This document shows positions 26,624-34,846 of a stretch of DNA of 64,000 nucleotides, one piece after another (within the stretch, counting starts at the first letter, position 1; the number at the start of each line of letters is the position of its first letter). The stretch covers positions 2,604,001 through 2,668,000 of the forward strand of contig CAWHEG010000031.1 in NCBI GenBank assembly GCA_963828405.1. The letters run 5' to 3'. The DNA is from JANMJD01 sp963828405 (GTDB lineage Bacteria > Actinomycetota > Acidimicrobiia > Acidimicrobiales > Ilumatobacteraceae). A program made the translations under genes and the position numbers. Below the pieces are notes generated by a model, which saw only the letters and a list, made by a program, of their open reading frames with translations, was not told the origin of the DNA and searched no databases.

Positions 26624-28176
26624 CGGCGCATCTTGTGGCGATCGAAGCGCACCGGGAACTCGGCGCGGATCTTGGCGTCGATGGACTCGGGGATGTGATC
26701 GGGGTAGTGCGAGGCGAGCACGTCGCGGACCTTGTCGGTGGCCCGTTCGAGCACCTTGGGGCGCCCGACCTCGTTCCACTCCTTCGGGCTGAGCCGATCC
26801 CCGATGGCGGGGTAGATGTACTCCGTCTGCATGATCTCCAGCGTCTGGGGGGCACCGAGGTAGTGGCCGGGCCCACCGATCACCGCGGCGCGGATCGTGT
26901 CGAGCGACAACGACTCGTCGGTCACCTCGATGCCCTTGATCGTGCGCTGGCAGGCGCCGATGATGTCGTTGTCGAGCACGACGCCCTCGAGCGAGAACCC
27001 GAGCAGGCTGCCGTGCATCCCGGCGGCCTCGTAGATCAGGTTGGCCCCCGCGTTGCCGACGAGGGCGTGGTTGTACCCCTTCTCGGCACCGGCCTGGGCG
27101 TCGGGCATCTTGGCGTCGCTGATCCCCGACGAGGTGCCACCCGTGAGGTCGTAGAAGTGGGCCATCTGGCCGCATGCGGCCGACAGCAGCGCCTGCTCCG
27201 GGCTGCCGCCAGACATCGCCCCGGAGCGCAGATCAGAGACGAACGGCCACAGGCCGAAGATCGCCGGTGCACCGGGTTTGATCGCGTTGACGTAGGCCAG
27301 CCCGGCGAGTACCTCGGCCACCTCCTGTACCAGCGCTCCGGCAAGGGCGGCCGGCGCGGTGGCTCCCGCCTGGCCTGCCGAGAGGAGCAGCACCGGCATG
27401 CCGGCGTGGACGGCGACCTCGAGGCAGCGGCAGGCGTCGGTGGCGAACTTGAGCGGCGGGACGACGAAGCAGTTCGACTGGCTGACGAACGGGCGTGCCC
27501 GCCACGCGTCCTCGCTGCCGGCGATCTCGTGGAGCATCTTCAACGACGCCACGAGGTGGTCCGGATGGACCCACGAGGTGCCCACATGCTTGGTCGTGCC
27601 GCTGACGCTCAGATAGCAGGTGTTGAAGTCCATCTCCATCGGGTCGGGCAGATCACGGGGCACCACCGAGCGCTGGTAGAAGTGGATGTGCTCCATCGTG
27701 TCGACGAGGCGGGCGATGTCGTAGGCGTCCTGGGTGGTCGACTCGCGGTACTCGCCAGTCACCGGGTCGACGATGTAGACGGCGGCCCCGGCCGTCCCGT
27801 AGTAGACCCGCTTGCCCCACGGTTCCATGTCGTACCTGGGGTCCTGGGCGTGGAGCGTGAAGTACCGCCCGGCCATGGCGATCGTGTCCTCGATCAGGCC
27901 GCGGGGGAAGAGCAGGCGCCCCGTGTCGCTGATCTTGCAGCCCTTGGGCAGGAGGTAATCGAGGCACGAGGGGATGGCGTCGGCCAGGCCGATGTGCTCG
28001 AGCACCTCGATCGCCGCCTCGTGCACCTTGAGGACCTCGGCCTCGGTCAACGGGTGGTACTTGCCGCCGACCATCCCCGGGTTCACCGGGCGGACGTCGA
28101 GGGCCAGGGGCGCCGAACGCAGTGCCACTCTGGCGGCCCGCCCGCCGCGCCGGCCCTCTGTTTGAACGCTGCTCAT
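26620..28176 (-). CDS. MttB-family (trimethylamine) methyltransferase without pyrrolysine
   Basis: Protein of about 518 aa in the trimethylamine:corrinoid methyltransferase superfamily (PF06253). Blocks seen include VHEAAIEVLEHIGLADAIPS, HAQDPRYDMEPWGKRVYYG, FVSQSNCFVVPPLKFATDA and the TIM-barrel end GGPGHYLGAPQTLEIMQTEY. Methanogen MttB carries a pyrrolysine read from an in-frame amber codon; here the frame has no internal stop, so it belongs to the non-Pyl branch, of which some members (MtgB) demethylate glycine betaine. The ATG at 28176 has AAGGAG 6 nt upstream. No corrinoid protein or activase is adjacent, so the methyl acceptor is unclear. It is divergent from a GcvA-like LysR gene and coupled to a SAM methyltransferase. 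Confidence 0.85.
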   Translation of the reverse strand: MSSVQTEGRRGGRAARVALRSAPLALDVRPVNPGMVGGKYHPLTEAEVLKVHEAAIEVLEHIGLADAIPSCLDYLLPKGCKISDTGRLLFPRGLIEDTIAMAGRYFTLHAQDPRYDMEPWGKRVYYGTAGAAVYIVDPVTGEYRESTTQDAYDIARLVDTMEHIHFYQRSVVPRDLPDPMEMDFNTCYLSVSGTTKHVGTSWVHPDHLVASLKMLHEIAGSEDAWRARPFVSQSNCFVVPPLKFATDACRCLEVAVHAGMPVLLLSAGQAGATAPAALAGALVQEVAEVLAGLAYVNAIKPGAPAIFGLWPFVSDLRSGAMSGGSPEQALLSAACGQMAHFYDLTGGTSSGISDAKMPDAQAGAEKGYNHALVGNAGANLIYEAAGMHGSLLGFSLEGVVLDNDIIGACQRTIKGIEVTDESLSLDTIRAAVIGGPGHYLGAPQTLEIMQTEYIYPAIGDRLSPKEWNEVGRPKVLERATDKVRDVLASHYPDHIPESIDAKIRAEFPVRFDRHKMRR

Positions 28177-28292
28177 GTCCATCTCCTTCGGGATCGGTCG
28201 ACCCTCCATTGTGAACTGGTGGCATCGGGGGAAGGCAAGCGATTGATGGTCATGGATCGATGAGATCTGCTCACCCCTGGCAGACTGGGCCG
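28177..28292. promoter_or_regulatory. Divergent control region mttB-like / LysR
   Basis: A 116-nt gap between two divergent genes. LysR regulators commonly bind such regions. An imperfect repeat around ATTGAT and GATCGAT (about 28242-28262) is a possible site, but no clear T-N11-A palindrome or promoter boxes can be fixed. Confidence 0.3.
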
Positions 28293-29204
28293 ATGGTCCT
28301 CCCGTCGCTCAGCGCCCTGCGCTCCTTCGAGTGCGCGGCACGGCATCTGAGCTTCCGGTCGGCTGCGGCCGAGCTGTCGGTGACCCAGTCGGCGATCAGC
28401 CACCAGATCGCCGATCTCGAGCGCCAACTCGGTGTCCGGCTGTTCCTCCGCGCCAACCGGGGGGTGGAGCTCACCGAGGCGGGTGCCGTGCTCGCCCCGT
28501 ATGTGTCCGACGCCTTCCGCAAGATCGAACAGGGCACGGCGCTGGTCACCCGCACGGCACCGGCGCGGGAGCTCGACGTGCAGGTCTACGTCACCGTCGC
28601 CGTGCGCTGGCTGATCCCCCGGATGCACTCGTTCCGCTCGGTCCACCCAGGTCTGCTCGTCCGCTTCTCGACGAGTCACAGCGACTGGGAGTTCGACGAC
28701 GCCTCGGGGGACGTGGGCATCGTGTGCACCGAGCGACCCGACCGGAGCAGACTCGACTACACCCATCTGTTCGACGCCTCGCTCGTGGTGGTGTGCAGCC
28801 CGATGCTCCGTCACGCCGGGATCGGCCTGCGCCAGCCCGCCGATCTCGTCAACCACGCCCTGCTCCAGCTGTACACGGCGACCGACGAGTGGGGCGTGTG
28901 GCTGCGCGCCGCCGGTCTACCCGAGACCCTCGAGGCCAGCGGTCCCCGGTTCGATTCGTACCTGCTGGCGATCGAGGCGGCGCTGGACGGCCAGGGAGTC
29001 GCCCTCACCCCCGACTTCCTCGTCGCCGCCGACCTGCGCAGCGGTCGGCTCGTCGCCCCGTTCGGCCTCGTCGTCCCCCAACCCCGGCGCTGGTACCTCG
29101 TCTGTCGGCGCGAGCGGCGCGACGACACCCACATCGGCTTCTTCCGCGACTGGCTACGGGCCGAGATCGACGCCGATCCGCTGCTGCGCACCCCGGTCGC
29201 CTGA
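28293..29204 (+). CDS. LysR-family regulator (GcvA-like)
   Basis: Transcription regulator of 303 aa. The N-terminal winged helix reads LPSLSALRSFECAARHLSFR, then ELSVTQSAISHQIADLERQL, the pattern of GcvA, the glycine-cleavage activator. The effector-binding domain follows, with VAVRWLIPRMHSFRSVHPGL and a C-terminal GVALTPDFLVAADLRSGRLV. I use the ATG at 28293 because family members begin just before LPSL; an ATG at 28260 is the alternative. It is divergent from the MttB-like gene and therefore a candidate regulator of it, sensing a methylated amine or glycine-related metabolite (inference). The oxygenase at 29274 follows in the same direction after 69 nt. Confidence 0.88.
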   Translation: MVLPSLSALRSFECAARHLSFRSAAAELSVTQSAISHQIADLERQLGVRLFLRANRGVELTEAGAVLAPYVSDAFRKIEQGTALVTRTAPARELDVQVYVTVAVRWLIPRMHSFRSVHPGLLVRFSTSHSDWEFDDASGDVGIVCTERPDRSRLDYTHLFDASLVVVCSPMLRHAGIGLRQPADLVNHALLQLYTATDEWGVWLRAAGLPETLEASGPRFDSYLLAIEAALDGQGVALTPDFLVAADLRSGRLVAPFGLVVPQPRRWYLVCRRERRDDTHIGFFRDWLRAEIDADPLLRTPVA

Positions 29205-29273
29205 CGGCCGGGCGTCGGCCTACGCTGGTCGACGGGACCTGGCCGTCCGGCCATGTCGTCGGGAGGGCGATCG

Positions 29274-30119
29274 ATGGGCATCGCGGCAGGCGATTACATC
29301 GACGTCGATCGGTATCCGATCGACGTCGCCGGCCCCGGGCGCGACGCCCTGATCGCCCGGCTCCGCGCCGACCTGACCGCGGCCGGGTGTGCGGTGGTCA
29401 AGGGATTCGTCCGCCCCGAGCGCCTGGCCGAGATCGTCGCCGAGAGCGACAGGGTCTCGATCCACGGGCACCGCAACTTCAGCCGGTCCAACCCCTACTT
29501 CACCCAGGATCACCCCGACCTGCCGGCATCCCACCCGCTGCGCCACTTCGAGGACCGCTCCAACGCCTTCGTCCCCGCCGACCACTTCGGCGACGACAGC
29601 ATCCTGCGGGCGATCTACGAGTGGCCGGCGTTCGCGCCGTTCGTCAGGGATGCCCTCGGCGAGGAGCGGTTCTTCCGCTACGCCGATCCGCTGGCCGACG
29701 TGATCGTCAACCTCGCCGAGGAGGGCAACGGCTTCCCCTGGCACTTCGACACCAACAACTTCACGGTGACCCTGGCCATCCAGAACGCCATGGAGGGCGG
29801 CGAGTTCGAGTACTGCCCGTACCTGCGCACCCCGGTCGACGAGAACTACGCCGGCGTCGGCGCCGTGCTCGACGGCGACCGGGCACCCGTGCGCAGCCTG
29901 CGGCTCGAAGCGGGCGACCTGCAGATCTTCCGCGGCCGGTACTCCCTGCACCGTGTCGCCCCGCTGCGCGGCACCCGTCCGCGGTACGTGGCGATCTTCA
30001 GCTACGTCGAGGAGCCGGGGATGGTCGGCAGCCCCGAGCGCACCCGCCAGCTCTACGGTCGGGTGCTCCCCGTCCACCTCGAACGGGCCGGCCGACGCGC
30101 CGACGAACTGGTCGACTGA
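29274..30119 (+). CDS. 2-oxoglutarate/Fe(II)-dependent oxygenase (HalD/ArpA-like)
   Basis: Protein of 281 aa with a double-stranded beta-helix oxygenase pattern. WHFDTNNFTVTLAIQNAMEG contains the HxD part of the iron triad. The distal His is in YSLHRVAPLRGTRPRYVAIF, with a following Arg suited to bind 2-oxoglutarate. The general layout resembles the HalD/BesD/ArpA group, in which halogenases have Gly in place of the Asp. The Asp here argues for a hydroxylase or demethylase instead. The ATG at 29274 has GGAGGG 6 nt upstream. It lies next to the LysR and MttB-like genes, so a methylated amine or amino acid is a reasonable substrate guess, unproven. Confidence 0.75.
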   Translation: MGIAAGDYIDVDRYPIDVAGPGRDALIARLRADLTAAGCAVVKGFVRPERLAEIVAESDRVSIHGHRNFSRSNPYFTQDHPDLPASHPLRHFEDRSNAFVPADHFGDDSILRAIYEWPAFAPFVRDALGEERFFRYADPLADVIVNLAEEGNGFPWHFDTNNFTVTLAIQNAMEGGEFEYCPYLRTPVDENYAGVGAVLDGDRAPVRSLRLEAGDLQIFRGRYSLHRVAPLRGTRPRYVAIFSYVEEPGMVGSPERTRQLYGRVLPVHLERAGRRADELVD

Positions 30120-30248
30120 GGGTGTCGACTCGACCACGTTCCGACCGGAGCGGGGCGAATAGTGTGTTGCGGCCGGGGGGATCACCGAAGGGGTATGAGA
30201 TCAACCACGCCAACAACGCGGCGTACTTCGCGGACCTCGAGGCGATCG

Positions 30249-31457
30249 TCACCGGGCGCTGCCCGACGCCTCCGAGATTTGCCGCGGCGCCCGGGTCCTG
30301 GCGCGCAGGGCGAGGGCCAGGTCGGCGAGGGCGAACGAGCCGATCACCGACGCCGGGGCGAGGAGCAGGAATTTGACGTCGCCGGCCAGATCGGCCCGGC
30401 GCAGCGCCAGGGCGACCAGGACGAGCACGGGGCCCTGGGCCACGAAGGCGCCGTACGCCGAGCGGGCCAGGCGCCTCCCGAGGCGTCCCTGGCCGGCATG
30501 CCGGCGCCTGAACCGGTCGAGGACGATCGTCGCCATGCCCACCGAGAACACGCCCTCGAATGCGGCGAACCCGGCGGCTTCCCAGTGCCACCCGCCGTCG
30601 AAGGGCTCCGGCCCGTTGGACAGCACGATGAGCAGGGCGAACCCGACCACGGCACCGGCGACGGCGCGGTGGCAGTCCCGGCGCAGCGCCGTGGACAGCG
30701 CGGTCAGCCATCCGCGCTCCGCGGCCATCGCCCCGAGCACGAACAGCGCCGCCGATTGCGGCCACAGCCACAGGTGGAGGTCGAGGAACTGCGCCGAGTC
30801 CACCGGGAAGCGGAGGCGTACGAGGAACGTCGCACCGGCGACGGCGCCCGCTGTGGCGGCCAGGTGCCGCAGTTCCAGCGGGCCCGAGCGGAGGCCGCTC
30901 GGCGCCGGACGCACCCATCGCCACACCGCCCACCCGGTGCTCACCGCCAACAGGATGGCGACGAACCACAGCGGACCGGTCCCCAGCGATCGCCAGCGCG
31001 TCCCGGAGAACTCGAAGCGGTAGAACTCGGCCAGCGACTGCCGATCGCCCCGGGCCCGGTCAGCCGTCCATCTGAGCACCGGCCAGACGATCACCGCGTA
31101 GGCGGCCAGCGGCACGCCCAGTCGGCCCCAGCGCGACGCCAGGAAGCGGCGGGGGCCGCGGCGGGCCAGGGGCGCCGTGGTCAACAGGCCACCGATCAGG
31201 AAGAACAGCCCGAGGCCGAACAGCACGCCGACACCCACCAACGCGCTGAGCACGCCGTCGGTCACGTCGGACAGCGACGGCTCCTCGTAGACCCACGTGC
31301 CCGCCGCCCCATAGGTCATCGCCGCATGGGCGACGATCACCCCGATGGTCAGCACGATCTTCAGGTTGTCGAGGTGGATCAGTCGCCCCGGCTCGGTCGG
31401 CGGATCCTCGACGTCGCCGGCCGGGGGCATCGGCACGGATCGGGTACGGACCACCAT
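30249..31457 (-). CDS. Acyltransferase family 3 membrane protein
   Basis: Integral membrane protein of 402 aa with about ten hydrophobic helices. It opens RLIHLDNLKIVLTIGVIVAH, which contains the conserved N-terminal helix and His of the acyltransferase 3 (OafA/NolL) family. FFLIGGLLTTAPLARRGPRR and RRFLASRWGRLGVPLAAYA are also typical. Such enzymes transfer acetyl or other acyl groups to surface sugars, antibiotics or lipids from inside the membrane. The acceptor here cannot be predicted. It lacks an extra SGNH domain. It is convergent with the oxygenase gene and has no clear link with it. Confidence 0.85.
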   Translation of the reverse strand: MVVRTRSVPMPPAGDVEDPPTEPGRLIHLDNLKIVLTIGVIVAHAAMTYGAAGTWVYEEPSLSDVTDGVLSALVGVGVLFGLGLFFLIGGLLTTAPLARRGPRRFLASRWGRLGVPLAAYAVIVWPVLRWTADRARGDRQSLAEFYRFEFSGTRWRSLGTGPLWFVAILLAVSTGWAVWRWVRPAPSGLRSGPLELRHLAATAGAVAGATFLVRLRFPVDSAQFLDLHLWLWPQSAALFVLGAMAAERGWLTALSTALRRDCHRAVAGAVVGFALLIVLSNGPEPFDGGWHWEAAGFAAFEGVFSVGMATIVLDRFRRRHAGQGRLGRRLARSAYGAFVAQGPVLVLVALALRRADLAGDVKFLLLAPASVIGSFALADLALALRARTRAPRQISEASGSAR

Positions 31458-31563
31458 GGGTCGATCGTCGGGCGGCGCGGACCCGACGACCAGAGGAGAA
31501 CGTCCCGCCCGGATCGTCGCTCGGCCGAGTTGCCGGGGGCCGCCGTCCCGATCGGGGCGGCGG

Positions 31564-32184
31564 TCAGTAGTGCGGCGGGGTGATCACCCAGAGCACCCTG
31601 GCCGGCCGGTCGCCCCGGTTGGCGCACCGGTGTCGATCGGTGCTCGGGAAGGCGAAGCTGTCGCCGGGGAGCAGGTGCACGTGGCGGTCGCCGATCCACA
31701 GATCGAGGGCGCCCTCGATCACGACACCGGCCTCGGCGCCGTCGTGGGAGTAGTCCTCGCTGTCGGCACCCGGTTGGATCGTCGAGATGAGCAGCTCCAG
31801 CGGGCCGGCCAGGTTGGGGGAGAGGAGCTCCTCGGTGATCCCCAGACCCGGGAAGGAGAGGTTCCGGCGGTTGGCCGCGCGTACGACGATGTCCCGCTCC
31901 GCGGCGGGGCCGGGTGCCCCGCCGTGGAAGAACCAGTTCATGTGCACGCCGAGGGCGTCGGAGATCCGCTTCAACGTCCCGATCGTCAGGCGCGACACGT
32001 CGCGTTCGATCTGGCTGAGGTAGCTGACCGAGATGCCCGCCGCCGAGGCGACGTCGTGGAGCGTGAGGCCCTCGGCCTTGCGCAGCTCACGGATCCGCCC
32101 CCCGACCAGCGCGTCGGGGTCGAACGCCGCCTTGTCGTCCGACGAGGTGGCCTCCTGCGCCGTGCGCAGCGCCCGGACCGCCAT
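31564..32184 (-). CDS. XRE-cupin transcription regulator
   Basis: Regulator of 206 aa: an XRE helix-turn-helix at about residues 28-85 (IRELRKAEGLTLHDVASAAG, ISVSYLSQIERDVSRL) joined to a C-terminal cupin (GAEAGVVIEGALDLWIGDRH, LLPGDSFAFPSTDRHRCANR). This layout is found in PuuR and many amine-catabolism regulators, in which the cupin senses the substrate. The gene begins 3 nt after the stop of the FAD-GcvT dehydrogenase at 32188 and is thus its operon partner. It is the best candidate to bind the inverted repeat at 34759-34784 in the divergent promoter region. The effector is unknown. Confidence 0.9.
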   Translation of the reverse strand: MAVRALRTAQEATSSDDKAAFDPDALVGGRIRELRKAEGLTLHDVASAAGISVSYLSQIERDVSRLTIGTLKRISDALGVHMNWFFHGGAPGPAAERDIVVRAANRRNLSFPGLGITEELLSPNLAGPLELLISTIQPGADSEDYSHDGAEAGVVIEGALDLWIGDRHVHLLPGDSFAFPSTDRHRCANRGDRPARVLWVITPPHY

Positions 32185-32187
32185 CGC

Positions 32188-34638
32188 TCAGGCCCGCACC
32201 CGCAGGCTCCTGGGGTCGTAGAACGGCTCGAGCTGTGCCCGGGCGCCGATCCGCTCGCCGGCGACCTCGATCTCGTAGTGCCCGGCGTCGATGAACGCCT
32301 TGTCGGCGACGCCGTCGGTCGCGGCTCACGTAGCCCATGCCCAGCGACGCGTCGATCGTGTGGCCGTACATCCCCGACGTGATCCGCCCGACGAGCAGTC
32401 CCGTCCCGCCAGATCGGCTCGTTGTGGTAGAGCAGCTTGCCGGGATCGACCAGCGGCGAACTGGACGAGCCGCTGGCGCAGCCCCTGCGCCTTCTGGGCC
32501 ACGAGCGCGTCCCGGCCGATGAACCCGCCGGGCTTGTCCCAGGCCACCACGAAGCCGAGGCCGGCCTCGAGCGGCGTCTCGTCGGGCGAGATGTCGTGGC
32601 CCCAGTGCCGGTAGCCCTTCTCGGTGCGCAGCGAGTTGAGCGCGTGGTAGCCGCAGTGGGCCAGCCCGAACGGTGCCCCGGCCTCGACGATCACGTCGAA
32701 CACGCCCGTGGCGTACTCGGTCGGGATGTACAGCTCCCAGCCGAGTTCGCCGACGTAGGTGACGCGACTCGCCCTCACCCGGGCGTATCCGAGGTCGATG
32801 ATCTGCGACGTGCCGAACGGGAAACCCTCGTTCGACAGGTCGGCGGTGGTCAGCGTCGACAGCAGCGCCCGCGAGCTCGGGCCCATCACGCTGAGCACGG
32901 CGTGGGCCGAGGTGATGTCGGTGGCATGCGCCCGGGCCGTCGCCGGGATGTGGTCCTTCAGCCACGCCAGGTCGCGGACCTGGGTCGCCGCGGCGGTGAC
33001 GATCAGGTAGCGATCGGCGGCCTCACGGGTGACGGTCAGATCGGCCTCGATGCCGCCGCGCTCGTTGAGCCACTGGGTGTAGACGATCCTGCCCACGGGA
33101 ACCTCGACGTCGTTGGCGCAGATCCGGTTGAGCACCTCGGCGGCGTCGGGGCCCTCGAGGACGTACTTGCCGAACGAGGACAGGTCGAAGATGCCGACGT
33201 TGGTGCGCACCGCGTGGTGCTCGGCCGCCGAATAGGGGAACCAGTTCTGGCGTCCATAGGTGTACTCGTACTCGGGAGCCACCCCCGCCGGGGCGAACCA
33301 GTTGGTCCGTTCCCAGCCGGCGACCTCCCCGAAGCAGGCACCGCGTCCGGCGAGGCGGTCGTGGAGCGCGGAGCGGCGCACGCCGCGGGCGGTCTCGGGC
33401 TGGCGGAACGGCCAGTGCATCGCATAGAGCAGGCCGAGGCTCTCGACGGTGCGGTCGTGCAGGTACTTGGCGTTGCGCTGGAACGGCATCACCCGGCGTA
33501 CGTCGACGTCCCACAGGTCCATCGGGGGGCGGCCGTCGATGATCCAGTCGGCGAGCACCTTGCCGGCGCCACCGGAGGACTGGATGCCGATCGAGTTGAA
33601 GCCGGCCGCGGTGAACAGGCCGCGTACGTGGGGCGACTCGCCGAGCAGGTAGCGGTCGTCGGGGGTGAACGATTCGGGGCCGTTGAAGAACAACCGGATG
33701 CCCGTCTCGCCGAGCAGCGGCATGCGATGGGTGGCCGCCTCGACGAGCGGGGCGATGTGCTCGAAGTCCTCGGGGAGCGAGTCGAAGCAGAACTCCTCGG
33801 GGATGCCGCGCATCCCCCACGGCTTGGACACCGGCTCGAACCAGCCGATCAGCAACTTGCCGGCGTCCTCCTTGAAGTAGCCGCAGCCGTCGGGGTCGCG
33901 CAGCACCGGCATCGTCGGTGAGATGCCCTCGACGCCCTCGGTGACGATGTAGAAGTGCTCGGCGGCGTGCAGCGGCACGACGTCGCCGACGGCGTCGCCG
34001 AGCTGGCGGCCCCACATCCCGGCGCAGTTGACGACGGCGTCGGCGCGGATCTCGCCGAACTCCGTGCGCACCCCGACCGCCACCCCGCTCTCGACGAGGA
34101 TGCGCTCGACGGCGACGTTCTCGATGATCCTGACCCCTCGTGACCGGGCTCCCTTGGCCAGGGCCTGCGTCGTGTCGATCGGGTTGGTGATCCCGTCACC
34201 GGGAAGGTGCACCCCGCCGACGAGGTCGTCGACGCGGGCCAGCGGGACGAGCTCCTTCACTCGCTCGGGCGTGATGACCTCGACGTCGAGACCGAAGCAG
34301 CGGGCCATCGAGGCGCCGCGCTTGAGCTCCTCGAACCGCTCCTCGTTGGGGGCGATCGAGATCGAGCCCCTCGCCTGGAAGCCGGTGGCCTGGCCCGTCT
34401 CGGCTTCGAGGGTGGCGAACAGGTCCGTCGTGTACTGGGCCAGGCGGGTGAGGTTGTGGGTCGCACGGAGCTGACCGACGAGACCGGCGGCGTGCCACGT
34501 GGTGCCGCAGGTCAACTGCCGGCGTTCGAGGAGCACCACGTCGGTGCATCCCCGCCGGGCGAGGTGGTAGGCGACGCTGCAGCCGACGATGCCGCCGCCG
34601 ACGATGACGACCCGGGCGTCGGTGGGAAGGTCGGTCAC
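32188..34638 (-). CDS. FAD-GcvT fusion dehydrogenase, dimethylglycine/sarcosine type (three indels at 3' end)
   Basis: Two-part enzyme of about 815 aa. An N-terminal DAO-type FAD domain (VVIVGGGIVGCSVAYHLARR) precedes a C-terminal GcvT-like folate domain (TQWLNERGGIEADLTVTREA, SRVTYVGELGWELYIPTEYA). The segment CGTTWHAAGLVGQL holds the His that binds FAD covalently in dimethylglycine and sarcosine dehydrogenases. The expected reaction is oxidative N-demethylation with transfer of the one-carbon unit to tetrahydrofolate. Three extra bases near 32455, 32401 and 32320 break the last 80 residues; corrected, the tail runs through LLVGRITSGMYGHTID to DPRSLRVRA and stops at 32188. The start is a GTG at 34638. 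It is divergent from a paralogue at 34847. The exact substrate (dimethylglycine, sarcosine, or another N-methyl compound) is open. Confidence 0.88.
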
Positions 34639-34758
34639 GGCCGCAGCGAACGATCGATTCGCGGGGCGACGGCCGCCCGGTCGGTCGTCGGTCGGGGATG
34701 GGGGCGCAGCCCCCGGGAGGGAAGGGTCATGGTCGGTCTCCGGGCCGTGCGGAATGGA

Positions 34759-34784
34759 TGTGTAATTCTGTCTATTCTTACACA
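34759..34784. promoter_or_regulatory. Inverted-repeat operator between two FAD-GcvT genes
   Basis: TGTGTAA (34759-34765) and TTACACA (34778-34784) form a perfect 7-bp inverted repeat with a 12-nt AT-rich spacer, set in GC-rich surroundings. It lies in the 208-nt gap between the divergent FAD-GcvT genes. It is a likely regulator-binding site, with the XRE-cupin protein encoded at 31564-32184 as first candidate. Confidence 0.6.
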
Positions 34785-34846
34785 GCAGTCACGCAGTGCC
34801 TGCCGGGGCGACGAGGCTCCGTCACGGCCACCTGAAGGGTTGGGAC

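Noticed and set aside
26620..28176. Pyrrolysine-containing MttB
   Set aside because: There is no in-frame amber codon in the gene and no pyl genes nearby.
29274..30119. Halogenase
   Set aside because: The iron site has HxD, not the HxG needed for chloride binding in this group.
30185..30300. Fragment reading GYEINHANNAAYFADLEAI, thioesterase-like at first sight
   Set aside because: It is only about 35 residues, has no start in frame, overlaps the end of the acyltransferase gene, and has no supporting domain.
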